Shown here piece after piece: positions 1-7,773 of a DNA stretch of 37,264 nt (its first letter is position 1; every line of letters begins with the position of its first letter). The notes below the pieces were generated by a model that saw only the letters and a list, made by a program, of their open reading frames with translations, searched no databases and was not told where the DNA came from. Position numbers and translations under genes: made by a program. The DNA is from Nocardia cyriacigeorgica (lineage in GTDB: Bacteria; Actinomycetota; Actinomycetes; Mycobacteriales; Mycobacteriaceae): contig NZ_JARWNX010000055.1 in NCBI RefSeq assembly GCF_029868385.1, positions 1 through 37,264 on the forward strand. Direction: 5' to 3'.

Positions 1-341
1 AAACAAAACGCCAGCAAAAAGATTTGCTGACAAAATGTCCGACCCCACAACCGGGGGGTATGCAAGGGCCGGAACCAAATAATATTTGGCACTGACATTC
101 ATCGACACACTATTGAGTTCTCAAAGAACACACGCACACACCATCGCGCCAGATTTAACCTGGTTGATCGGTGAGGCAACTTTTACAGCTTAGCCCGGCC
201 GAAGATCCGAGGCAAATCGGGCTCTTGGTCCAGCTAGTGTGATCGTCAGGCGCTCCTCGTACTACCTCGTTTCCCTGGCCTCTCGCTCAGCGTTTCCGCT
301 CAGCTCCTGGGCCCCGGGTCGGTGTCCGTGTCGCTCTGACT
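1..341 (-). other. Leader of an rRNA operon; 16S rRNA begins just past the left edge
   Basis: This gene-free stretch is the transcribed 5' leader of an rrn operon read leftward. On the minus strand it runs from the promoter at 348-376 through a boxA-type antitermination element (109-132) and several small hairpins. Two of these are CCAAAT/ATTTGG at 75-89 and CAGCAAA/TTTGCTG at 12-29. It ends in GCGTTTTGTTT at the window edge. In actinobacteria this sequence immediately precedes the conserved 16S start (GGAGAGTTTGATCC), so the 16S gene should start within a few bases outside the window. murA directly upstream of rrn is the arrangement known in mycobacteria. The precise RNase III processing sites cannot be fixed by eye. 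Confidence 0.85.
109..132 (-). promoter_or_regulatory. boxA-type rRNA antitermination element
   Basis: The minus strand reads TGTTCTTTGAGAACTCAATA across 111-130. This matches the conserved actinobacterial rRNA leader box (TTTGAGAACTCAATAG) that NusB/NusE bind during antitermination. It lies about 210 bases after the predicted transcription start and about 110 before the expected 16S 5' end, which fits mycobacterial leaders. Confidence 0.8.
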
Positions 342-347
342 TGGATA

Positions 348-376
348 AAGTTACGTGGCTACATTTGCAATGTCAA
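348..376 (-). promoter_or_regulatory. rRNA operon promoter
   Basis: On the minus strand a perfect -35 TTGACA (371-376) is followed by a 17-base spacer and a -10 TAACTT (348-353), so transcription should start near 341. The site lies about 80 bases past the murA stop codon. It is the best promoter match in the window. Mycobacterial rrnA promoters occupy the same place downstream of murA. Further promoters inside murA cannot be excluded. Confidence 0.8.
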
Positions 377-458
377 ATCGCCTGGTCAGGAAGGGTTTTC
401 GGCGTCGCTTTCGAAGCGCTTACCCGCTCCCCCTGCCGTACCGGCGATCCGGGGGCGG

Positions 459-1718
459 TCATTCGGTCACGCCGACCCGCCGCACCTGACCGCCGAGCGC
501 CTGCAACTGCTCGACGAAGTCCGGGTAGCCGCGGTCGATATGGAAGACGTCGTGCACTTCGGTCGTGCCGTCGGCGACCAGACCGGCCAGCACCAGACCC
601 GCACCCGCCCGAATGTCGGAAGACCACACCGGCGCACTCGACAACCGCGGAATCCCACGTACCACCGCGTGATGACCATCGGTCCGGGCGTCGGCGCCGA
701 GCCGGATCATCTCTTCCACGAAACGGAACCGCGCCTCGAAGATGTTCTCGGTGATCATCGAGGTGCCATCGGAGATCGCCGCGAGCCCGATCGCCATCGG
801 TTGCAGATCGGTGGGGAAACCGGGGAACGGCAGGGTGGAGAAGTTCACCGCGCGCGGACGATCGGGCTGCACCACGCGGAAGCCATCGGGTTCGAACGAG
901 ATACGGGCGCCGGCCGAACGCAGCTTGTCCAGAACCAGCGACAGATGCTTGGGATTGATGCCGGTCACCCGGACATCACCCATGGTCATCGCGGCGGCGA
1001 TGCCCCAGGTGGCCGCGACGATGCGATCGCCGATCACACGGTGAGTGGTCGGCGAGAGCCGTTCGACACCTTCGATGGTCAGCACCGAGGTACCCGCGCC
1101 ACTGATCCGCGCGCCCATCTGGACCAGCATGTTGCACAGGTCGACGATGTCGGGCTCACGCGCGGCATTGTCGATCACCGTCTCCCCCTCGGCCAGCACC
1201 GCGGCCATGAGGATGTTCTCGGTGGCGCCGACAGACGGGAAGTCGAGCCGGATCCGGGCACCCTGCAACTCGTCGGCGCGGGCCACCACACAACCGTGCT
1301 CGATCTCGCTGGTCGCGCCGAGCAGGCGCAGACCGGCCTGATGCATATCGAGGGGCCGGGAACCGATGGCGTCGCCACCTGGCAGGGCGACCACCGCACG
1401 TTTACAGCGCGCCATCAGCGGACCGAGCACACAGACCGAGGCGCGGAACTGGGTCACCGCGGGGAAGTCGGCGTGGTACTTGGGTTCGGCAGGCGTATCG
1501 ATGCTGACCACGGAGCCCTCGATCACCACATCGCAGCCGAGGCCGCGCAGCACATCCGCCATCAGCGGCACATCGAGGATGTCCGGGCAGTTGGTGATGG
1601 TCGTGGTGCCCTCCGCCAGCAGGGCCGCGGCCATCAACTTGAGGACGCTGTTCTTGGCGCCTCCGACCGCGACCTCACCGACGAGCCGATTCCCGCCAGT
1701 TACCAGAAAACGTTCCAT
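459..1718 (-). CDS. murA: UDP-N-acetylglucosamine 1-carboxyvinyltransferase MurA (Asp-type, fosfomycin-insensitive)
   Basis: MurA transfers enolpyruvate from phosphoenolpyruvate to UDP-GlcNAc, the first committed step of cytoplasmic peptidoglycan precursor synthesis. The protein is 419 residues, the usual family length, and starts with the typical substrate-binding GGAKNS motif (residues 19-24). The active-site loop reads PGGDAIGSRP (113-122), so residue 116, normally the catalytic cysteine attacked by fosfomycin, is aspartate. The same substitution in M. tuberculosis MurA makes it intrinsically resistant. The ATG start is preceded by GGAGAGG about 4 bases away. A weak candidate promoter has TATCCT at 1756-1761. 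The gene ends about 80 bases before the rrn promoter, with no obvious terminator between them, so some read-through into rrn is possible. Confidence 0.97.
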   Translation of the reverse strand: MERFLVTGGNRLVGEVAVGGAKNSVLKLMAAALLAEGTTTITNCPDILDVPLMADVLRGLGCDVVIEGSVVSIDTPAEPKYHADFPAVTQFRASVCVLGPLMARCKRAVVALPGGDAIGSRPLDMHQAGLRLLGATSEIEHGCVVARADELQGARIRLDFPSVGATENILMAAVLAEGETVIDNAAREPDIVDLCNMLVQMGARISGAGTSVLTIEGVERLSPTTHRVIGDRIVAATWGIAAAMTMGDVRVTGINPKHLSLVLDKLRSAGARISFEPDGFRVVQPDRPRAVNFSTLPFPGFPTDLQPMAIGLAAISDGTSMITENIFEARFRFVEEMIRLGADARTDGHHAVVRGIPRLSSAPVWSSDIRAGAGLVLAGLVADGTTEVHDVFHIDRGYPDFVEQLQALGGQVRRVGVTE

Positions 1719-1810
1719 GCCGCCTCTCCGCGTCTTCGGCGCACCACTGAGTGCAAGGATAATGCTCTACCGGCTCCCGGCGATCGGACACCGAGCGCTG
1801 AACCGGCGAA

Positions 1811-2404
1811 CTACTCGTCGCGGGCCGCGGGCTCGGCACCCCCACCGGGCCGCCACAGGACGTCGCCACCGGGATTGGCCACCCGGCCGAGAATGAACAG
1901 CAGGTCCGACAGCCGATTCAGGTACCGAGCGGGCAGCGTACCGGTGTCGTCGGGATGGGCTTCGACCGCGGCCCAGGCCGAACGCTCGGCGCGACGCGCC
2001 ACGGTGCGGGCCACATGCAGTTGCGCGGCCAGGGGCGTGCCGCCCGGGAGGATGAACGAGTTCAGTGGGGCGAGCTCGGCGTTGAACTCGTCGCACCAGG
2101 CTTCCAGCCGGTCGATATAGAACTGGGTGATGCGCAGCGGCGGATACTTCGGCGCCTCGACGATCGGCGTCGACAGATCCGCGCCCGCATCGAACAGATC
2201 GTTCTGCACCTGACGCAGGACCTCGTGGATCCGCGGCGCGGGATCACCCACCGCGAGAGCGACGCCGATCGCGGCGTTGGCCTCATCGCAATCGGCGTAG
2301 GCGATCAAACGCGGATTGGTTTTGGCCACGCGGGAGAAATCGCTCAGCCCGGTGGTCCCGTCGTCCCCGGTCCGGGTGTAGATCCGGGTCAGATGCACGC
2401 TCAC
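1811..2404 (-). CDS. pduO: PduO-type cob(I)alamin adenosyltransferase
   Basis: This enzyme transfers the adenosyl group of ATP to cob(I)alamin, giving adenosylcobalamin. The 197-residue protein has the family's N-terminal nucleotide-binding motif TRTGDDGTTGL (residues 10-20), the central ARTVARRAERSAW helix, and the C-terminal LNRLSDLLF signature that contributes cobalamin and ATP contacts. It closely resembles the M. tuberculosis homologue beside murA. It is on the same strand as murA with 92 bases between them and 41 bases after the DUF2550 gene, so it may share a transcript with either. I see no cobalamin riboswitch in the short upstream gap, which suggests the gene is not directly B12-controlled here. 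Confidence 0.93.
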   Translation of the reverse strand: MSVHLTRIYTRTGDDGTTGLSDFSRVAKTNPRLIAYADCDEANAAIGVALAVGDPAPRIHEVLRQVQNDLFDAGADLSTPIVEAPKYPPLRITQFYIDRLEAWCDEFNAELAPLNSFILPGGTPLAAQLHVARTVARRAERSAWAAVEAHPDDTGTLPARYLNRLSDLLFILGRVANPGGDVLWRPGGGAEPAARDE

Positions 2405-2445
2405 ACGACCACCTTAAACGCTGGCGTCCTTACCGACGCCCACTG

Positions 2446-2880
2446 TCAGTGGCCGCGCAGCCTGCGGGCCCGATCGGACGGCCGGGATTCCACCCATGAC
2501 AAAAAGGCAGCCAGCGAGCCGCGATCCAACGCCAACTCGAAGCTGCCATGGTTGTCCGACACCGCGATCACCGCGATCTCGTCGGTCATGATGTCGTATT
2601 CGTCACCGCGCGGGCCGCGCCGCTCACCGACCTCGATACCGCGCCGGTGAATCACCGAATCCGGTCCGAGTTTGAGGCTCGACAATTTGTAGAAGACGAG
2701 TCGGTCCTCGTCGTACCGGATCAATCCGTGCCGCCAGCGTTCACCACCGCGGGCCGGAAGCACCCGCAGAATCGCGGCCGTGCCGCCGCGACGCAACATC
2801 ACCAGTCGATAGGTGGAAGCCAGGGCGAGGGCGACCAGCAGACATACCAGAATGATCAGAAGAACCATCCCGGTCTGCAA
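2446..2880 (-). CDS. DUF2550 membrane-anchored protein
   Basis: This 144-residue protein has one N-terminal transmembrane helix (about residues 5-25, VLLIILVCLLVALALAS) followed by a soluble domain. The domain contains RRGGTAAI, WRHGLIRY and APRGDE-like (GPRGDEYDIM) segments and ends in AAFLSWVESRPSDRAR. These are the conserved blocks of the DUF2550 family, which in mycolata sits directly downstream of atpC. Its function is unknown. The annotated start is TTG (2878-2880). An in-frame ATG four codons later (2866-2868) is a fair alternative, with neither ribosome binding site decisive. A strong terminator between atpC and this gene indicates that it has its own promoter in 2881-3027. Confidence 0.85.
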   Translation of the reverse strand: MQTGMVLLIILVCLLVALALASTYRLVMLRRGGTAAILRVLPARGGERWRHGLIRYDEDRLVFYKLSSLKLGPDSVIHRRGIEVGERRGPRGDEYDIMTDEIAVIAVSDNHGSFELALDRGSLAAFLSWVESRPSDRARRLRGH

Positions 2881-3027
2881 TGCCGTCCATCCCTTCGTTC
2901 GCCATCTCGATCGAACCCCACCCCGTCGACCGAATCCGGCTATTCAATCACGGACTCGAGTTTACAAATGGGCCGGGCTTGTCGGAGAACGTACCGGCCG
3001 GATCGCACGGCCGCTGAACGCCGCGAC

Positions 3028-3071
3028 AAAAACGACACTGCCGGTGGCGAGATCGCCACCGGCAGTGTCGT
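3028..3071 (-). terminator. Intrinsic terminator of the atp operon
   Basis: A perfect inverted repeat of 19 bases (3032-3050 and 3053-3071) with a 2-base centre is followed on the minus strand by a TTTTTGT tract (bases 3032 down to 3026). It lies 46 bases past the atpC stop. It is the best hairpin-plus-U-tract terminator in the window and closes the ATP synthase operon. The plus-strand flank lacks a run of T, so it should act in one direction only. Confidence 0.9.
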
Positions 3072-3117
3072 GTTCGATTGTGTTGTGCCGCTTGGACGCT
3101 GCCCGCGCGGACGAACC

Positions 3118-3495
3118 TCAGGCGTGGGTGTTCTGCTCGACCGCGCGCACCCGGCCCTGCGCCACGCGCTGTTCTTCCTCGGAGGCCGTACCCTCGGCGA
3201 GCACCTTGCGGGCTGCCTCGATATCGACCTCGCCGGCGAACTCGGCAGACTCGGCCAGTACCCGAACCGTGTCGCCGGTGACCGAGAAGAATCCGCCGTG
3301 CACCGCCGCGACGATCCGCTGACCGTCGGCATCGACGATGGTCACCGTTCCGCCTTCGACCAGCTGGCCCAGCAGCGGCTCATGGCCTGCCATGATGCCG
3401 ATCTGGCCCTCTGTGGTCTGCGCGCTGACGAACGACGCCCGGCCGGACCAGAGCAGCCGTTCGACGGCGACGAGATCAACTGACATATCGGCCAT
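3118..3495 (-). CDS. atpC: ATP synthase F1 epsilon subunit
   Basis: Epsilon is part of the central rotor stalk, linking gamma to the c-ring and modulating ATP hydrolysis. The 125-residue protein shows the N-terminal beta-sandwich pattern of the family, with LLWSGRASFV, GIMAGHEPLLGQL and HGGFFSV segments, then a short alpha-helical C-terminus (AARKVLAEGTASEEEQRVAQ). It is the last gene of the operon, 6 bases after the atpD stop. The start at 3495 has GGAAAG upstream, and a second in-frame ATG three codons later (3486) is possible. The strong terminator follows shortly downstream. Confidence 0.96.
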   Translation of the reverse strand: MADMSVDLVAVERLLWSGRASFVSAQTTEGQIGIMAGHEPLLGQLVEGGTVTIVDADGQRIVAAVHGGFFSVTGDTVRVLAESAEFAGEVDIEAARKVLAEGTASEEEQRVAQGRVRAVEQNTHA

Positions 3496-3501
3496 CGGTG
3501 A

Positions 3502-4950
3502 CTACTTTCCGGCGATCTTCTTGGCGGCCGCCTCGACGTCGTCGAGACCACCGCAGGAGTTGAACGCCTGCTCCGGGAAGTGGTCGAACTCGCCCTTGCA
3601 GACGCGGTCGAAGTCGTCGATGGTCTGCTCCAGCGGAACCACCGAACCCGGCTGACCGGTGAACTTCTCCGCGACGATGAAGTTCTGGCCGAGGAACTTC
3701 TCCAGACGACGGGCACGGCCGACGAGGACCTTGTCCTCTTCGGAGAGCTCGTCCATACCGAGGATGGCGATGATGTCCTGGAGTTCCTTGTACTTCTGGA
3801 GGATCCGCTTGACCTCGTTGGCCACGGCGAAGTGCCGCTCGCCGACGATCGAAGCCTCGAGGATACGAGAAGTCGAGGTCAGCGGGTCGACGGCCGGGTA
3901 GATACCCTTCTGCGAGATCGGGCGGGAAAGCTCGGTCGTCGCATCCAGGTGGGCGAAGGTGGTCGCCGGCGCCGGGTCGGTGTAGTCGTCGGCGGGGACG
4001 TAGATCGCCTGGAGCGAGGTGATCGAGCGACCACGGGTCGAGGTGATGCGCTCCTGGAGTTCACCCATCTCATCGGCCAGCGTCGGCTGGTAACCCACGG
4101 CCGAAGGCATACGACCCAGCAGGGTCGAGACCTCGGAACCGGCCTGGGTGAACCGGAAGATGTTGTCGATGAACAGCAGCACGTCCTGGTGCTGCACATC
4201 GCGGAAGTACTCGGCCATGGTCAGGGCCGAGAGCGCGACGCGCATACGCGTGCCGGGCGGCTCGTCCATCTGGCCGAAGACGAGGGCGGTGTCCTGGAGG
4301 ACGCCCATCTCTTCCATTTCCAGGCGCAGATCGGTGCCCTCACGGGTGCGCTCACCGACACCGGCGAACACCGAGGTACCGGAGAACTCACGCGCGATAC
4401 GGGTGATCATCTCCTGGATCAGCACGGTCTTGCCGACACCGGCACCACCGAACAGACCGATCTTGCCGCCCTTCACGTACGGGGTCAGCAGGTCGAGCAC
4501 CTTGACGCCGGTCTCGAGGATCTCGGTCTTGCCCTCGAGCTGGTCGAAGCTCGGCGGCTTGCGGTGGATGCCCCAGTTCTCGCCGTCGCGGCCGAGGCCC
4601 GGGCTGTCCAGGCAGTCGCCGAGGGCGTTGAACACGTGGCCCTTGACGACATCACCGACGGGCACCGAGATCGGCTTGCCGGTGTCGGTGACGGTGGCGC
4701 CGCGGACCAGGCCGTCGGTGGGCTGCATCGAGATGGTGCGCACGATGTTGTCACCGAGGTGCTGGGCGACCTCGAGGGTCAGGGTCTTGGCCACCGACGG
4801 GAGCTTGATCTCGGCGTGCAGAGCGTTGAACAGCTCGGGGATGGCGCCACGCGGGAACTCGACGTCCACGACGGGGCCGATGACACGGACGACGCGGCCA
4901 GCGGCGGCGTCTGCCTTGCTCGCGTTGTCTTGAGTGACAGCTGCGGTCAT
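3502..4950 (-). CDS. atpD: ATP synthase F1 beta subunit (catalytic)
   Basis: Beta carries the catalytic nucleotide sites of F1. The 482-residue protein has an N-terminal beta-barrel (about residues 18-95), a Walker A motif GGAGVGKT (168-175), a Walker B region ending in LLFIDNIFRF, the signature PAVDPLTSTSR, and the hinge DELSEEDK segment. All expected catalytic residues are visible (the Walker lysine and the GERTREG glutamate-arginine block). It follows atpG by 25 bases and precedes atpC by 6 in the usual actinobacterial order. Length and sequence are ordinary for the family. Confidence 0.98.
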   Translation of the reverse strand: MTAAVTQDNASKADAAAGRVVRVIGPVVDVEFPRGAIPELFNALHAEIKLPSVAKTLTLEVAQHLGDNIVRTISMQPTDGLVRGATVTDTGKPISVPVGDVVKGHVFNALGDCLDSPGLGRDGENWGIHRKPPSFDQLEGKTEILETGVKVLDLLTPYVKGGKIGLFGGAGVGKTVLIQEMITRIAREFSGTSVFAGVGERTREGTDLRLEMEEMGVLQDTALVFGQMDEPPGTRMRVALSALTMAEYFRDVQHQDVLLFIDNIFRFTQAGSEVSTLLGRMPSAVGYQPTLADEMGELQERITSTRGRSITSLQAIYVPADDYTDPAPATTFAHLDATTELSRPISQKGIYPAVDPLTSTSRILEASIVGERHFAVANEVKRILQKYKELQDIIAILGMDELSEEDKVLVGRARRLEKFLGQNFIVAEKFTGQPGSVVPLEQTIDDFDRVCKGEFDHFPEQAFNSCGGLDDVEAAAKKIAGK

Positions 4951-4975
4951 TTTGGTTGGTTCTCTTCCTGCGCTT

Positions 4976-5947
4976 CTAGTCGCGGTCCGAGCTAGACGCC
5001 AGCGCGTTGACGCCGCCGACGATTTCGCTGATTTCCTGCGTGATCTGGGCCTGACGCACCGAGTTCGCCTCGCGCTGAAGCACGCTGGCGAGCTCGTTGG
5101 CGTTATCGGTGGCCGCCTTCATTGCGGTGCGCCGAGCCGCGGACTCGGATGCCGCTGCCTCGAGCAACGATGAGTAGATTCGCGTGTTGATGTACTTCGG
5201 CAGCAGCGCTGCCAGCAGTACATCGGCGTCGGGCTCGAACTCGTACTGAGCCTGCGGATCGGCCGTGGCCGAATCGCTGAGCGAATCCACGCCCATGTCG
5301 AAGTTCTCGTCGACGAAACTCACCTGGATCGGCGCCAGACGCCGAACCTCGGGAGTCTGCGTGAGCATCGACACGAACCGGGTGTACACGATGTGCAACT
5401 CGTCGACGCCGGCGATATCGCCGGTGCCGTTCGGGTTCGGCACCTCGCCGTCGGAACCCACCATGAAGGAATCCACCAGGTGGCGGCAGGCCGCCGAGGC
5501 ATCGGTGTACTTCGGCTGCTGCGAGAAACCGGTCCACGCGGACACATACGGACGGCTACGGAAGGTGTAGTACGTCAGGCCTTTGTTGCCCATGACGTAG
5601 AGCGCCGGTTCCTTGCCCTGATCACGCAGGGTGGTCATCAGCTCCTCGGCCCGCTTGAGCACATTGGAGTTGTAACCACCGCACATGCCGCTGTCACTGG
5701 TGATCACCAGCACGGCCGCCCGGCGCGCGTTCGCACGCTCGGTCAGCAGCGGATGCGACAGGTTCTTCGACGCGCTCGCCAGCTCGCCGAGGACCTTGGT
5801 GATCTCCTCGGCGTACGGCTTGGCGGCGGCGACCCTGGCCTGAGCCTTGGAGATTCGCGAGGTCGCGATCAGCTCCTGGGCCTTGGTGATCTTCTTGATC
5901 GAATTCACACCACGAATGCGGGAGCGCAATTCACGCAAGCTTGCCAC
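4976..5947 (-). CDS. atpG: ATP synthase F1 gamma subunit
   Basis: Gamma is the asymmetric shaft that rotates inside the alpha3-beta3 ring. The 323-residue protein shows the conserved N-terminal coiled-coil LRSRIRGVNSIKKITKAQE, the Rossmann-like middle (ITSDSGMCGGYNSN) and the C-terminal helix AMKAATDNANELASVL, which pairs with the N-terminal helix. It starts at a GTG (5947) with GGGAGGGTG close upstream. A 137-base spacer separates it from atpA, which is large for this operon, and holds two hairpins, one resembling a CRISPR repeat. Confidence 0.97.
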   Translation of the reverse strand: MASLRELRSRIRGVNSIKKITKAQELIATSRISKAQARVAAAKPYAEEITKVLGELASASKNLSHPLLTERANARRAAVLVITSDSGMCGGYNSNVLKRAEELMTTLRDQGKEPALYVMGNKGLTYYTFRSRPYVSAWTGFSQQPKYTDASAACRHLVDSFMVGSDGEVPNPNGTGDIAGVDELHIVYTRFVSMLTQTPEVRRLAPIQVSFVDENFDMGVDSLSDSATADPQAQYEFEPDADVLLAALLPKYINTRIYSSLLEAAASESAARRTAMKAATDNANELASVLQREANSVRQAQITQEISEIVGGVNALASSSDRD

Positions 5948-5964
5948 GGTTCACCCTCCCATCT

Positions 5965-6018
5965 GGCTCATCCCCGCGTACGCGGGGAGCTGCGCGGAGC
6001 GGCTGTCGCACACAGCCG
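5965..6018 (-). repeat. Paired hairpins in the atpA-atpG spacer; first one resembles a lone type I-E CRISPR repeat
   Basis: Positions 5972-5987 form a perfect 16-base palindrome, CCCCGCGTACGCGGGG. On the minus strand it is flanked by GCT before and ATGAGCC after, so that 5965-5990 differs at about one base from the type I-E repeat form common in actinobacteria. A second hairpin (CGGCTGT/ACAGCCG) follows at 6000-6018. There is one repeat only, with no spacers and no cas genes, so this is not a CRISPR array. It more probably acts as an RNA stem-loop between cistrons, setting mRNA stability or the atpA:atpG ratio. The resemblance may be chance convergence on a GC-rich hairpin. Confidence 0.6.
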
Positions 6019-6084
6019 ACGTTTGAACACGCCCCTGCCTGCGGCTCCCGCCACGGATCGTATTACGCATCACAGGTCGCCGGC

Positions 6085-7725
6085 TTACTTCTCGATGTGC
6101 TTGCGGGTGACCGACAGCGACTCGACTTCTTCGTGGTCCAGTTCGCCGGCGGCCGCCTCGTTCACGACGCGGCTGCCGTCGGAAGCCAGGAAGCCCTGCT
6201 TGAAGTTCTCGGTCGCGGCCGTGATCGCATCGGCGGTCTCACCGGCGAGCGGCTTGGCACCACCCTCGAGCGCGGCGAACGCCTCGGGGACGTTGCGGTG
6301 CAGGTCCTCGATCAGTTCGGCGTTGAACCGGCGGATGTCACCGACCGGAACCGAGTCGAAGTAGCCACCGTCGACCAGGAAGATCGAGACGATCTGATCC
6401 TCGACGGCGACCGGCGAGTACTGGTCCTGCTTGAGCAGCTCGACCCAGCGTGCGCCGCGCTCCAGCTGAGCGAGCGAGGCGGCATCCAGATCGGAGGCGA
6501 AGGCGGAGAACGCCTCCAGCTCGCGGTACTGCGCCATTTCCAGACGCAGCGAACCGGCGACCTTCTTCATGGCCTTGGTCTGGGCGGCACCACCGACACG
6601 GGAGACCGAGGTACCGACGTTGATCGCCGGACGGACACCCTTGTTGAACAGGTCGGACTCGAGGAAGACCTGGCCGTCGGTGATGGAGATGACGTTGGTC
6701 GGGATGAACGCCGAGACGTCGTTGGCCTTGGTCTCGATGATCGGCAGACCGGTCATCGAGCCAGCGCCCATCTCGTCGGACAGCTTCGCGCAACGCTCCA
6801 GCAGACGGGAGTGCAGGTAGAAGACGTCACCGGGGTAGGCCTCGCGGCCCGGCGGACGACGCAGCAGCAGCGAGATGGCGCGGTAGGCCTCGGCCTGCTT
6901 GGTCAGATCGTCGAACACGATCAGGACGTGCTTGCCCTGGTACATCCAGTGCTGGCCGATGGCCGAGCCGGTGTAGGGGGCCAGCCACTTGAAGCCGGCG
7001 GAGTCGGAGGCCGGGGCCGCGACGATGGTGGTGTACTCCATCGCGCCGTGCTCCTCCAGCGCGGACTTCACGCCCGCGATGGTGGAACCCTTCTGACCGA
7101 TGGCGACGTAGATGCAGCGCATCTGCTTGGTGGGGTCGCCCGACTCCCAGTTCGCCTTCTGGTTCAGGATCGCGTCGATGCAGACCGCGGTCTTACCGGT
7201 CTTGCGGTCACCGATGACCAGCTGGCGCTGGCCACGGCCGATCGCGGTCAGGGCGTCGATGGCGGTGATACCGGTGGCCATCGGCTCCTCGACCGGCTGG
7301 CGCTCCAGCACGGTCGCGGCCTGGAGTTCGAGCACACGGCGTTCGTCGGCCTCGATCTCGCCGAGGCCGTCGATCGGCTGGCCGAGCGGGTTGACCACGC
7401 GACCGAGGAATTTGTCGCCGACCGGGACCGACAGCACATCGCCGGTGCGGCGGACCTGCTGGCCCTCTTCGATCTCGGCGAACTCGCCGAGGATGACCGC
7501 ACCGATCTCGCGGTCCTCGAGGTTCAGCGCCACGCCGAGCACGCCGCCCGGGAACTCGAGCAGCTCGTTGGCCATTGCCGAGGGCAGGCCGGAGACGTGC
7601 GCGATGCCGTCGCTGGTATCGGTGACCACACCGACTTCTTCGATGGAGGTCTCGGGGGTGTAGCTCTGGGTGTAGCTCTCGATCGCGCTACGGATCTCGT
7701 CGGAGGAGATCGTCAGCTCCGCCAT
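6085..7725 (-). CDS. atpA: ATP synthase F1 alpha subunit
   Basis: Alpha forms the non-catalytic nucleotide-binding sites of F1 and supplies the arginine finger to beta. The 546-residue protein has the N-terminal barrel, a Walker A motif GDRKTGKT (residues 172-179), the IYVAIGQKGS segment, LLLRRPPGREAYPGDVFYLHSRLLER, and the PAINVGTSVSRVGG signature holding the arginine finger region. It is ordinary in length. It starts at an ATG 48 bases after the atpH stop. The long spacer to atpG is discussed separately. Confidence 0.98.
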   Translation of the reverse strand: MAELTISSDEIRSAIESYTQSYTPETSIEEVGVVTDTSDGIAHVSGLPSAMANELLEFPGGVLGVALNLEDREIGAVILGEFAEIEEGQQVRRTGDVLSVPVGDKFLGRVVNPLGQPIDGLGEIEADERRVLELQAATVLERQPVEEPMATGITAIDALTAIGRGQRQLVIGDRKTGKTAVCIDAILNQKANWESGDPTKQMRCIYVAIGQKGSTIAGVKSALEEHGAMEYTTIVAAPASDSAGFKWLAPYTGSAIGQHWMYQGKHVLIVFDDLTKQAEAYRAISLLLRRPPGREAYPGDVFYLHSRLLERCAKLSDEMGAGSMTGLPIIETKANDVSAFIPTNVISITDGQVFLESDLFNKGVRPAINVGTSVSRVGGAAQTKAMKKVAGSLRLEMAQYRELEAFSAFASDLDAASLAQLERGARWVELLKQDQYSPVAVEDQIVSIFLVDGGYFDSVPVGDIRRFNAELIEDLHRNVPEAFAALEGGAKPLAGETADAITAATENFKQGFLASDGSRVVNEAAAGELDHEEVESLSVTRKHIEK

Positions 7726-7773
7726 GTTCTTCCTGCTCTCGCTGTCTGGTCTCGAATGTCGGGTTTTGGCGGG

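Noticed and set aside
2405..2445. A cobalamin riboswitch before the adenosyltransferase gene
   Set aside because: The gap is only 41 bases, too short for the element, and contains no B12-box-like sequence.
5965..5990. A CRISPR array
   Set aside because: There is only one repeat-like unit, with no second repeat at spacer distance and no cas genes in the window.
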